Positions 37,704-46,028 of a stretch of DNA of 64,000 nucleotides are shown one piece after another. The DNA lies in contig NZ_NPDD01000167.1 of NCBI RefSeq assembly GCF_002272245.1, positions 1 to 64,000 on the forward strand, in the 5' to 3' direction. Source of the DNA: Bacillus sp. 7884-1. GTDB lineage: Bacteria > Bacillota > Bacilli > Bacillales > Cytobacillaceae. Position numbers and translations under genes: made by a program. The notes beneath the pieces are model-generated. The model had not been told where the DNA came from and made no database searches. It saw nothing but the letters and a program-made list of their open reading frames with translations. The first letter of the stretch is position 1; the number at the start of each line of letters is the position of its first letter.

Positions 37704-37759
37704 GACACAATGGCTATAGAAAATAATGTATATGGAAATAATTTCTAAAACGGTGCTAT

Positions 37760-37891
37760 TTATTGTACGGTTCCCCGCGGATTATCTAAATAAGATTTCT
37801 GTAACAAATTGTTATTTTTTAAGGACATATAGAATTTTGTTGCCTCATCAGCTTCTTTGTCGAACCATAAGTGGGGAATTATCTTTTGCAT
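37760..37891 (-). pseudogene. PhnB/VOC-family N-terminal fragment
   Basis: AAGGAGG and ATG 37891 start MQKIIPHLWFDKEADEATKF YMSL, the standard opening of PF06983 (PhnB-like glyoxalase-fold) proteins. The frame ends at codon 44 (TAA 37760), whereas the family is about 140-160 aa. Sequence to the left has no continuation in other frames. Confidence 0.6.
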
Positions 37892-38012
37892 ATAATTTCC
37901 TCCTTAGAAATAAAACCCTAATTCTGTTGCAGTTCTTAATCTTTCGCGATTTACTATAGAGAAAATGTTACCTACCATTACTATATATATATTGTTTATA
38001 TCTAGGCGTTAT

Positions 38013-38053
38013 TGAACTTGGTAAAGCGCTCTGAAAGTGATTCACCAAGTTCA
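38013..38053. terminator. terminator-like hairpin
   Basis: TGAACTTGGT and ACCAAGTTCA form a 10-bp stem with a 21-nt loop followed by a T-rich tract on the plus strand. The gap from 38054 to 38364 holds nothing else that I can support. Confidence 0.45.
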
Positions 38054-38364
38054 TATTTTTTACATTCTTTGATATTATGGATGCAAACCAAAACCTATTG
38101 ATGCAGTGGCGTTTACCTTACTAAGTTATATTTGAATACTTTTTAACTTCCCCATAGAATCTTTCAAATAAAATATTACATTTCAATTTTTTATCTTTAT
38201 GAAAATAATACCATAAACTATCAAAAAGATTGTTATTATTTCATCTGTCAATTTTTTAGGTAGCACATTTCATGACTAAGGGCAATTTTCATAAGGTCAT
38301 ATTTTATAAAGCATTTCCTATCTGTTTTTATATTCTGAATTTCTCTTTAATGGATTTGTTATTA

Positions 38365-38442
38365 CTAATGGGCACGAATTTGCTCTGTCGTATAAAATTT
38401 TGCATCTTCTTGCTGATTCGCATAGCGTATATCAAGTTTCAT
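38365..38442 (-). pseudogene. kduI: kduI N-terminal fragment (25 codons)
   Basis: ATG 38442 overlaps the GH105 stop as ATGA. MKLDIRYANQQEDAKFYTTE QIRAH is the typical beginning of 5-keto-4-deoxyuronate isomerase (..RY....F..YTTE.LR..F). A TAG follows at once, and no later part of the roughly 275-aa protein exists, so the operon's 3' end was cut off. KduI acts on the unsaturated uronates that GH105 releases, which supports the reading. Confidence 0.6.
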
Positions 38443-39518
38443 TTGATTACTCCTTCATTCATCAACTTTTTATATTCAATTCCTGCAAAAAATAGAGCAG
38501 CAAGACCGTAGCTCCAGTCTCTTGATTTTTGCATCTTATATTGTAGCTTGTAACCTAGCGCTGGTAAAATATGAAGCGGAATCGTCGGACCGCTAATATG
38601 TCCTAAACTGATGAGACCATTTCGGTAATCTAAATCAGCGACGACTGCATTAAACGCCTTCAAACTAGGTTCCAAATAGATTCGATCGAGGTAACCAGAA
38701 CGAACACCGTGCATCCACCCCGAGGCAATTAAAGCTGTTGCACTACTTTCTTTAAGGGTGGTTTCTGGCTTGTTAAGTAACGTTTCAAAATAGCCATCTG
38801 TTCGTTGATAAGGAAGTAACGCCACACTTATTTCTTGTAATATTCGGATTGCTTTGTTACGCTCTTGGCCGTTTTCTAAGTTATCAATTAACATTGGTAG
38901 CGCACCAACAACCCAGCCGTTCCCCCTCCCCCAATAAAGCTTTTGTGGAAACTGCTTTTTTACACGAACCCAATAGCTATGAACAAACAATTTGTTGTCC
39001 GGATCTTTCAAATATTTTTCGAATAACTCTGGCTGAATTTTAGCAAACTCCATGAGCCACTCTTCTCCTTGTTCTCTTGCATAAAGACTTGTAAACACCC
39101 CGTACATCATTATTGAGTCGATCCAAATACTTTTCGGATAAAATTTTCCTTCAAGTGAGTGACCGAGATGATTTGGCATATTGTGGATAATTTTTTCAGA
39201 GTGTTTAATATAGGAAAGGCCTCGTTCGGTTACGACACGATAGTCTTCATTTTCAATATGTTTACTTAAATAATACGTCGCCAAAATCGGAGCTAACGTA
39301 TCCGATTGATCAACGCGAAGCCCTTTTTTAATGTGATAATCAACATATCGTTTTATGTAATCTGTGTACCGCGCTTCACCTAAAAGGTCGTTCAGTTGAC
39401 CAAGAGCGTGCATCAGTAACCCTTCACCCCACATCCACGGTAATTTCTCCGGGACGAGTCGTTTCGTCGTCGCGTCAGCTAACTCAATAATTTTTGCAAA
39501 CAACTGATCCATCGGCAT
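38439..39518 (-). CDS. GH105 unsaturated glucuronyl/rhamnogalacturonyl hydrolase
   Basis: 359 aa, alpha/alpha-barrel. Matches the YteR/YesR type: PWMWGEGLLMHALGQL near the N-terminus, the catalytic Asp in YPKSIWIDSIMMYGVF, WGRGNGWVVGALPML, and KESSATALIASG. No signal peptide, so it cleaves imported oligosaccharides in the cytosol, releasing a delta-4,5-unsaturated uronic acid left by a lyase. It lies 8 bp downstream of a GPH transporter and overlaps the start of a kduI fragment, as expected for a pectin- or glycosaminoglycan-type pathway. Confidence 0.92.
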   Translation of the reverse strand: MPMDQLFAKIIELADATTKRLVPEKLPWMWGEGLLMHALGQLNDLLGEARYTDYIKRYVDYHIKKGLRVDQSDTLAPILATYYLSKHIENEDYRVVTERGLSYIKHSEKIIHNMPNHLGHSLEGKFYPKSIWIDSIMMYGVFTSLYAREQGEEWLMEFAKIQPELFEKYLKDPDNKLFVHSYWVRVKKQFPQKLYWGRGNGWVVGALPMLIDNLENGQERNKAIRILQEISVALLPYQRTDGYFETLLNKPETTLKESSATALIASGWMHGVRSGYLDRIYLEPSLKAFNAVVADLDYRNGLISLGHISGPTIPLHILPALGYKLQYKMQKSRDWSYGLAALFFAGIEYKKLMNEGVIK

Positions 39519-39526
39519 CCTCCAAA

Positions 39527-41179
39527 CTAAACTAACAATTTTTTCAGTTCATCCTCTTCTTCCTTATTCTTATCCTTTTGTTCGTAAAATTTCAAAAGCC
39601 TTTCGTGAATATGACGGTTTAGCGGATACTTACGGGCAATAAAAATGGCTAATAGTAATAAAATGGCCGGCAAAACAAAGATAATGACACGCAATCCTGT
39701 CATAAATGAGTTGGGCTGATTATAGAAATTTACCGATTTTAGAGATGAATTGCTACTGAAATCGTAGACCTCGGTTACTTTAAGGTCCTTCTCAACAACA
39801 ATACTGTCTTTCTCTTCATCTTTTTGACTCATTTTCAACACATTTTTATCAAAAACATAGTCGATTTTTTCATTTGTCAGCAATTCAACTTGTCGATTCT
39901 CCATGTCAATGCGAATATCATCGTTGCCGTCTTTTTGCAAATCGACCGTTAACATCCCTTCATTGTTGACGAAAGCGGTTGCATTTTTAGGGATAATCAT
40001 CTCACCTGGCTGCATATAACCAGAAAGTTGAAGCATTAAACCCACCGTCCATATGCCAATGGCTGAAGAAAACTTTCGTGAAAACGCCATAAATCCGGCA
40101 AACGAGCCACTGCGACGCTCACCAAATGCTAATAGCGATACATCCGTAACGTCAGGAAACATCACCCACGGCATAACAATACAAGCTGTCAACCCTAACC
40201 CAACAACAGCTGCAATAATAAAAATCGCGGCAATTGGCCAACTGTAATTGTAAAACCCAAGAGCAACGGTGCCAACAATAAAAATTGCTGCTCCAATCAT
40301 GAATGTTTTCGGCTTGCCGATTTTTCCAGCGAGCATTACGACAAAAAACAACATGACAATTTGCATAATGAGCATCGTTCCAAGCACAAATTCGAGTAAA
40401 TCTTCTCGATGAATCAAATATGTCATATAGTACGTAAAGATAGCGCTTACTACATCCATGACGAAAAAAGCGGATAAATACATTCCTATTAACGAACGGT
40501 AAGTTTTAACTCGAAAAGGAGAAATAATTTCTGTCAAGCTAAATCGGCGCTTCACATCGGAAATCGGTACGCGCTCTTCGCAAAAAAGAAATATGCCAAT
40601 ATACGGAACAGCATAAAAAATACTGAAAACAAGCCCCATGAATAAATACCCTGTTTTCTCAGGAAACATCCCTACGATAACCATCGGCATGACCGCACCA
40701 ATCAATGAGGAAACTTGCGAGAAAAATAAACGAGTTGCGTTCACTTGGTCGCGCTCTTTGACGTCTTGACTAATTTCGCTTGATAAAGCAGTATACGGAA
40801 TCGTTACAATCGTAGAAACCGTTGAGTAAAAGATGTAACTAAATAACACAAATAAAAATTTTCCAAGTGCACTTTCAAAATTCGGCGCATACCAGAGGAG
40901 CGTAAAGGCAATTAGGATGAGAAAAAAACCTGCTAAAAGATATGGTTTTCTCCGACCGAATCTTGTCCGCGTATTGTCAGTCACGACTCCCATCACTGGA
41001 TCTGAAAGAGCGTCCCAAATTTTTGATAATAAAATAACGGTCCCTGCAAGAACAGGGTCAATGCGGACAACATCTGTCAAAAATCTCAAATAAAAAAAAG
41101 CAATAACCAGCTGGGCACCGCCGCCAAACAAATCGCCCGCTGCAAACGTAAACACCTCTTTTTTCATCATTTTTTTCAT
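39527..41179 (-). CDS. GPH-family sugar:cation symporter with a large inserted loop
   Basis: 550 aa, about 100 longer than usual for the glycoside-pentoside-hexuronide family (MelB/YicJ type). The N-terminus AAGDLFGGGAQLVIAFFYLR FLTDV, DPVMGVVTDNTRTRFGRRKP and the IPYTALSSEIS stretch are standard. Between what should be helices 11 and 12 (about residues 398-497) lies a hydrophilic beta-rich insert (ENRQVELLTNEKIDYVFDKN and so on), probably extracytoplasmic. It imports unsaturated oligouronides for the GH105 enzyme encoded next. The insert might bind substrate or a partner. Confidence 0.9.
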   Translation of the reverse strand: MKKMMKKEVFTFAAGDLFGGGAQLVIAFFYLRFLTDVVRIDPVLAGTVILLSKIWDALSDPVMGVVTDNTRTRFGRRKPYLLAGFFLILIAFTLLWYAPNFESALGKFLFVLFSYIFYSTVSTIVTIPYTALSSEISQDVKERDQVNATRLFFSQVSSLIGAVMPMVIVGMFPEKTGYLFMGLVFSIFYAVPYIGIFLFCEERVPISDVKRRFSLTEIISPFRVKTYRSLIGMYLSAFFVMDVVSAIFTYYMTYLIHREDLLEFVLGTMLIMQIVMLFFVVMLAGKIGKPKTFMIGAAIFIVGTVALGFYNYSWPIAAIFIIAAVVGLGLTACIVMPWVMFPDVTDVSLLAFGERRSGSFAGFMAFSRKFSSAIGIWTVGLMLQLSGYMQPGEMIIPKNATAFVNNEGMLTVDLQKDGNDDIRIDMENRQVELLTNEKIDYVFDKNVLKMSQKDEEKDSIVVEKDLKVTEVYDFSSNSSLKSVNFYNQPNSFMTGLRVIIFVLPAILLLLAIFIARKYPLNRHIHERLLKFYEQKDKNKEEEDELKKLLV

Positions 41180-41202
41180 AGCTTTCTCTCCGTTTCAGCT
41201 AA

Positions 41203-43023
41203 TTATCTTTGCTCTCTCAACCCTAAATCAAAATTGAGCGTCAACCGATGCCCTTTGCATTTTAACTCAATTTCGTTTGCTCCTCTGTCAAAATTTCCAT
41301 AGGGCGATTCTAACCGCTTATATTGATCCTCCATCCGCTTTCCATCTACATATAGTCCATCTTTATATTTCAGCTTATATTTCCCATATTTTAACGTCAG
41401 TTTTTCAAAGTGAATGTTCGTCTGTTTTATTCGTTTTTGAAATTGCTCATAACTTTCACCTGAATCTGAAACTTCAAAAATCCAATATGTCGTCTTACCA
41501 TGTTGAATGAGGTCATAACGGTCATTTGGATTGACGACTAAGTCACTGCCACCAATTAAAGCGACGTGAACACATTCTTTTGTACCGAACGCGTACTTTC
41601 CTTCAATATGCGCCTGTTCAAATCGATCGATTGGAAAATGCGCATGGGTGAATTCGATGCGATGCCGTTCCATAAAGCCCTTTCGTTGGTCCACTTTATA
41701 AATCGACAAATGGACATTTTCAAACTGGGCACTATGAGGCTGAATGCCGTTTCCAACCCAATAAGAAGGCGAAAAATTTCGCGCATTGTCATCAAAAATC
41801 GGCGCACCTGGATGTGTCGAAAAAATACTAATGTCCTTATTTAAAGTTGCTTGCCAGATGTGATGTTGGTCACCAAACGTTCCCGGATAGTAATTTTGCG
41901 CTGTTGACAAAATATAGTTGGCTTTCCGATATGTATAAGAGTTCACCTTTTGAATCGCGACACCGTTTGACACTGGATTTAACATCTTTGTCACTAATGG
42001 CAATAAAAAACTGAACGACTTTATATCTAGCATCTTTAAATCCTTCAAAAAATCATTTGCCTTCATGTTGTAGGCGCGAAACATTCGCATTGTTTCGCGA
42101 ATAGATTGCAGGTTTGTAAAACTTTCCATTGCCCATTGAATATAGCCAGCCGTCACTTCGCCTTTTTCGGCACGGAGCTGCTCAAGTTCGTCCAAATCAT
42201 GCCCCATACTTGTTTTAATTACGCCCGGTTCTTTATCGTTCGCTATTTCAAAAATGACTTTTGGCAACTCATAATTTTTGCATAAAAAAAGATTGGCACT
42301 AATGCGTGTATAATCTAATTCTTGCTTATACCGGTTTCCAAATAAAAACTCATTAATTTCAAGCACATCTTGTGTCAACGGTTCACGTTTTTGCACTTCG
42401 TAACAGCGTCCACTTGTAACCGAAAACAAACCTTTATACAAATGCATCGCCATATCTGCCAAAATTAAATCCATAATAATTGCCGCTTTATTTTTAATTT
42501 CTTCATCACCAAAATCAATGAGTAATGCTAAAGGAGCAATATCTTCTTCATAATACGTGTTGGAGTGCCATTCAATAAAACCGTGTTCAAAACGATGTTT
42601 TAACCAAATGAAAATTTTCCCCCTAAACTTCTCACTCAGTTGTGCCCCTGTTAAATATGAATTAGTAAATAGCTCATTTTGGTAATAACGCCCTGCTACA
42701 TACCCACACGTAAAAAACAGTAGCTGATGATTTTCAGACCAATAACACATTGAGTCGTCACCAGGTTCATCCATCCAATATTTGAAAGACAAAATTGTAT
42801 TTCTCATCTCTTGAATAGTGTTGTCCGTCAAAAGAGATGAATAAGAATACAGTGTTCTTAAAACTGTGACCATCCTAAAGTCAGCACAGTCAAGGCGGTA
42901 ATCAATAAATTTCAATAGCTCTAGTAGTCCTGCCTCGTCAATCTGCTTCCCTTCATCTAAATCTTTAATTTCTTTAAAAGATTTCGGCCCCATTTTAATA
43001 CTCATCGGAATATCTCTGTCCAT
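41203..43023 (-). CDS. uncharacterised 606-aa protein of a uronate operon (possible polysaccharide lyase/hydrolase)
   Basis: No signal peptide and no membrane helix. The N-terminal 350 aa are helix-rich with Trp/His/Tyr motifs (DSMCYWSENHQLLFFTCGYV, EWHSNTYYEEDIAPLALLID) like an alpha/alpha toroid. The C-terminal 250 aa are beta-rich (YYPGTFGDQHHIWQATLNKD, STHPGAPIFDDNARNFSPSY WVGNG). This two-part layout and the conserved His/Tyr/Asn content recall alginate/heparin/chondroitin-type lyases, but I cannot place it in a named family. It lies 26 bp after the lactone-oxidase gene and 23 bp before the transporter gene, within a GH105 operon. It could act on imported oligosaccharides in the cytosol. 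Confidence 0.7.
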   Translation of the reverse strand: MDRDIPMSIKMGPKSFKEIKDLDEGKQIDEAGLLELLKFIDYRLDCADFRMVTVLRTLYSYSSLLTDNTIQEMRNTILSFKYWMDEPGDDSMCYWSENHQLLFFTCGYVAGRYYQNELFTNSYLTGAQLSEKFRGKIFIWLKHRFEHGFIEWHSNTYYEEDIAPLALLIDFGDEEIKNKAAIIMDLILADMAMHLYKGLFSVTSGRCYEVQKREPLTQDVLEINEFLFGNRYKQELDYTRISANLFLCKNYELPKVIFEIANDKEPGVIKTSMGHDLDELEQLRAEKGEVTAGYIQWAMESFTNLQSIRETMRMFRAYNMKANDFLKDLKMLDIKSFSFLLPLVTKMLNPVSNGVAIQKVNSYTYRKANYILSTAQNYYPGTFGDQHHIWQATLNKDISIFSTHPGAPIFDDNARNFSPSYWVGNGIQPHSAQFENVHLSIYKVDQRKGFMERHRIEFTHAHFPIDRFEQAHIEGKYAFGTKECVHVALIGGSDLVVNPNDRYDLIQHGKTTYWIFEVSDSGESYEQFQKRIKQTNIHFEKLTLKYGKYKLKYKDGLYVDGKRMEDQYKRLESPYGNFDRGANEIELKCKGHRLTLNFDLGLREQR

Positions 43024-43049
43024 AAATCTCCTACCTTCCTATCCGTTTG

Positions 43050-44366
43050 TTACTCGATTGCGAACAACTTTTTTAAATAATCGTTTAAGAAGATGCCCTT
43101 AGGATCAAGCTGTTGACGAATCTTTTTAAAGTCTCCTATTTTCGGATAAAGTGTAGTTAAATTATCGCCACGAAGTGTATGAAGTTTCCCCCAATGCGGT
43201 CGTCCATTGTAGCGACGAAAAATTGCCTCGATATCAGCAAAATATTTTTCATGCTCCATACCTTTATACATATGGACAGCAATATACGCAGAATCACGCC
43301 CATGCGCTGGACTAAGCCAAATATCATCACCTTTCACATAGCGACATTCAACAGGGAAATGAACGTGATAGTCGTTTTTCTCGACAAGCTGATGTATTTC
43401 ACGAACAACAGTTTCCATTAATTCAGCTGGAACGCTATACTCCATTTCGTTAAAACGGACGAGACGAGTTGTTGTAAATAATTGATGAGTATAACCAACA
43501 TCCTTTCCTGTATCGACAAATTTCGCTGACAGACTACTGATTGATTTACTCAGACTTGGAATCGTACGACATACTCGCGAAAGAACACCAAATAAGGCAT
43601 TTTCCATCACCATTTGATTTAAATTGCGCCAAAATCGATTGCTTGGTAGTTGATTCGTTGCTTCATTCATCAATTTAGCTTGAATGGTATCCGTATGCGG
43701 AAACCAGAAAAATTCAAAGTTGCGATAATCATCTCTAAACTCCGCTAAATGTTTAAAACATTCATCTAATGATAACCGTATACTTTCATATGTAAGGACA
43801 GTAGCCGGAATGACACGCAATGTTACTTTCACAATAATTCCTAACATCCCGAGCGAAACTTGCAACGCTCTAAATAAATCCGGGTGACTCTCACGATTAC
43901 ACGTCAATACTTCACCAACAGCAGTCACAACTTGAATTTCAACAGCTTGTGTCGCAATACTTCCAAGCTTACTTCCTGTTCCATGCGTTCCCGTACTAAT
44001 TGCCCCAGCAATCGATTGTTTATCGATATCACCAAGATTTTCTTGCGCCCATCCTTGTGCATGAAGAGCTGCACTTAAATCGCGTAATTTCGTTCCTGCC
44101 CATACACCGACTGTTTGTGTAACTGCATCGACTTTTTCGACTCCTGCTAGATGGTCAAGTGAAACAAGCACTTCATTTGTATGTATAACTGGCGTAAACG
44201 AGTGTCCAGATCCGACAATACGAATCCCTCGTCCTACTTCTTTACATCGTTTTACTAACGAAACGACATCTTCAACACTCGCTGGAAAAGCGATATGTGT
44301 CGGTTTACTTTGAACGATTCCAGACCAGTTTTGCCAAATTTTTTGATTTTCTTTTAAAGAAAACAT
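43050..44366 (-). CDS. FAD-dependent sugar-lactone oxidase (arabinono/gulonolactone oxidase family)
   Basis: 438 aa, VAO/PCMH flavoprotein. N-terminal FAD domain with IRIVGSGHSFTPV (the His commonly binds FAD covalently) and SIAGAISTGTHGTG; C-terminal ALO domain with the terminal HWGKLHTL motif that contacts the flavin. Such enzymes oxidise D-arabinono-1,4-lactone, L-gulonolactone or alditols with O2. The start overlaps the aldolase-like gene upstream by 13 bp, so they are translated together. The role in a uronate operon is unproven; it may oxidise a hexonate lactone or a sugar alcohol. Confidence 0.88.
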   Translation of the reverse strand: MFSLKENQKIWQNWSGIVQSKPTHIAFPASVEDVVSLVKRCKEVGRGIRIVGSGHSFTPVIHTNEVLVSLDHLAGVEKVDAVTQTVGVWAGTKLRDLSAALHAQGWAQENLGDIDKQSIAGAISTGTHGTGSKLGSIATQAVEIQVVTAVGEVLTCNRESHPDLFRALQVSLGMLGIIVKVTLRVIPATVLTYESIRLSLDECFKHLAEFRDDYRNFEFFWFPHTDTIQAKLMNEATNQLPSNRFWRNLNQMVMENALFGVLSRVCRTIPSLSKSISSLSAKFVDTGKDVGYTHQLFTTTRLVRFNEMEYSVPAELMETVVREIHQLVEKNDYHVHFPVECRYVKGDDIWLSPAHGRDSAYIAVHMYKGMEHEKYFADIEAIFRRYNGRPHWGKLHTLRGDNLTTLYPKIGDFKKIRQQLDPKGIFLNDYLKKLFAIE

Positions 44367-45544
44367 TGTCCATCCCCCCGATAAGTTGTTACTCTATTAA
44401 CAATTTCACCATTTGAAACACAATAAAGATGATTAAACCGCTCGCAAAGTTCACCAGCTTTCGCATGGCGTAAAAAAATAGGATCACCGTGCATTAATTT
44501 TGCGGTCCCCAGATAAACAATCGGCGTCTGTACTTCTCCCGCTCCTTCAAGGGGCAATAACTGTGCGCCTTTTGGTAAATACGGCTTCGGTAGCTTATCT
44601 GTTCCAACTGCTCCTGATGCAATGTAACCCCCTCCAGCACATGTAAATAGATGGGCATCCGGTTTGCGAACAATTTCAATCGCAAAGCCCGCAGCTGGCT
44701 TGTAATGAAAATTACGATAGTTGTCAAATAACCCCGGGGAGAAAAAACCCGACCCGACTGTTACTTCTGTTACAACTTTCTCACTTGTTGTTGTATGTAA
44801 ACTTCCCGTCCCCCCACCATTCACAAACTGAAGGGAAATCCCGTAGTTTCCAATCATTTGAATCGTCGCAGCTCGTTTTTCAGCAAGACGCTTCTTCGAT
44901 TGTTTTTTTAGTAATGTAACAATCGTATTTTTTGCAGTTTGCTTCGGATAGTGGTCACCAACACCAGCAATTTGGGCTTCGTATCCCATTACACCAACTA
45001 AACAAACAGACGAGGACTCCATTATTTTTTCAACAACTACTTTCGCATCACCTACATTACGAATCGGTGAACGCCATACGCCGAAATGAAGCCCCGGAAC
45101 ATCCATTGACATGTCAATGTCGAGACAGAGAGGGAGTGTTACATTAAACGTTTCGGCAATTTTGTTAAGATGTTGGACATGTTCGACAGAGTCAACCATT
45201 AAGGTAATCCTTTTTCCTTGTTGGTTGAACTGACAAATTTTCGCCACTACTTCTGAATCCCAGATCGGATAGCCGATTAAAATATCTTCAATTCCTTCGT
45301 TCCCTAGATAAAGCGCTTCCATCGCCGTAAAACACATCACACCTTTAAATAGCGCATGTTTCTTCATAATATATTTCATTATAAAAACACTTCGAATTGA
45401 TTTCGTCGCAATTCGAATGTTTTTGTGCGCTGCGGCTGAAACAATCCTTTCAATATTTTCATCCAATAAATCAAAGTCCACAAACGCAAAGGGTTTAGCT
45501 GTTCTTTCAAATATTTTTCTGTAATAGTGATATTCATGGTCCAT
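44354..45544 (-). CDS. PLP-dependent amino acid aldolase/deaminase-like protein (fold type III)
   Basis: 396 aa from ATG 45544, which has GGAGAGG 8-9 nt upstream; earlier starts at 45562/45565 are less well placed. It belongs to the alanine-racemase-like/D-threonine aldolase group: FVDFDLLDENIERI opens the barrel, the PLP lysine is in IRIATKSIRSV, NGGGTGS binds phosphate, and AGGGYIASGA and the C-terminal ..RFNHLYCVSNGE block (with His/Cys of the D-threonine aldolase metal site) follow. Coupled to the lactone oxidase by overlap. It is the first gene of the operon. Substrate unknown; hydroxy-amino acids are the family guess. Confidence 0.85.
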   Translation of the reverse strand: MDHEYHYYRKIFERTAKPFAFVDFDLLDENIERIVSAAAHKNIRIATKSIRSVFIMKYIMKKHALFKGVMCFTAMEALYLGNEGIEDILIGYPIWDSEVVAKICQFNQQGKRITLMVDSVEHVQHLNKIAETFNVTLPLCLDIDMSMDVPGLHFGVWRSPIRNVGDAKVVVEKIMESSSVCLVGVMGYEAQIAGVGDHYPKQTAKNTIVTLLKKQSKKRLAEKRAATIQMIGNYGISLQFVNGGGTGSLHTTTSEKVVTEVTVGSGFFSPGLFDNYRNFHYKPAAGFAIEIVRKPDAHLFTCAGGGYIASGAVGTDKLPKPYLPKGAQLLPLEGAGEVQTPIVYLGTAKLMHGDPIFLRHAKAGELCERFNHLYCVSNGEIVNRVTTYRGDGQCFL

Positions 45545-45700
45545 TCCATCAAACCTCTCCATCAAAGTTGAAACCTGTGAAATCCCCTTTTCCCTTTAAG
45601 CTACTTTATGACGACTGTCGATAAAGTAACATTTATTTATTTATTAATTTATTGTTTTCTTAAAATTTATTATTTTTTAAATATTAATTATTTTCATAAA

Positions 45701-45744
45701 ATTATACCACTAATTTTAATAATAATAAATTGACGTGTCAATTT
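45701..45744 (-). promoter_or_regulatory. promoter with adjacent operator palindrome for the uronate operon
   Basis: An extended -10 (TGGTATAAT; TATAAT at 45706-45701) is preceded by the perfect palindrome AAATTGACGTGTCAATTT (45727-45744, 8-bp arms, 2-bp centre). The palindrome covers the -35/-50 zone, so a dimeric regulator (LacI or GntR class) could block or assist polymerase. No regulator gene is adjacent. Confidence 0.5.
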
Positions 45745-45750
45745 AAGTTA

Positions 45751-45779
45751 CAGGGGCTTTCTAGAGTTGAAAGCCCCTG
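45751..45779 (+). terminator. terminator-like hairpin
   Basis: CAGGGGCTTTC and GAAAGCCCCTG form a perfect 11-bp stem with a 7-nt loop, then CCTTTTTAC. It is oriented for plus-strand transcription, although no plus-strand gene precedes it. 45780-45978 holds nothing else that I can support. Confidence 0.6.
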
Positions 45780-45978
45780 CCTTTTTACTTTATTTATTTA
45801 GGCGACCTTTTGAGTCAGACTCTTTTTTAGTGTAATACTATGACAACTATAATTTAAAACCGTTTTAGGAATAAGGGCTTACACGAAGGGCTTCTACACA
45901 GTTCACTTTCAAGATCGGAAAAGAATAAAATAATTGTGAATTATATAGAAAGCGATGAGAAATATTCCTCGTTTCCGT

Positions 45979-46004
45979 AAAAAAAACACCAGCAAAAGCT
46001 GGTG
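45979..46004 (-). terminator. terminator of the hexosaminidase gene
   Basis: CACCAGC and GCTGGTG with a 4-nt loop and eight T on the minus strand. Confidence 0.85.
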
Positions 46005-46028
46005 ACAAATTATTTCCAAATCTTAATT

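Noticed and set aside
38272-38511. 79-aa plus-strand ORF
   Set aside because: Runs antisense to GH105 and the kduI fragment, with no ribosome site; a shadow frame.
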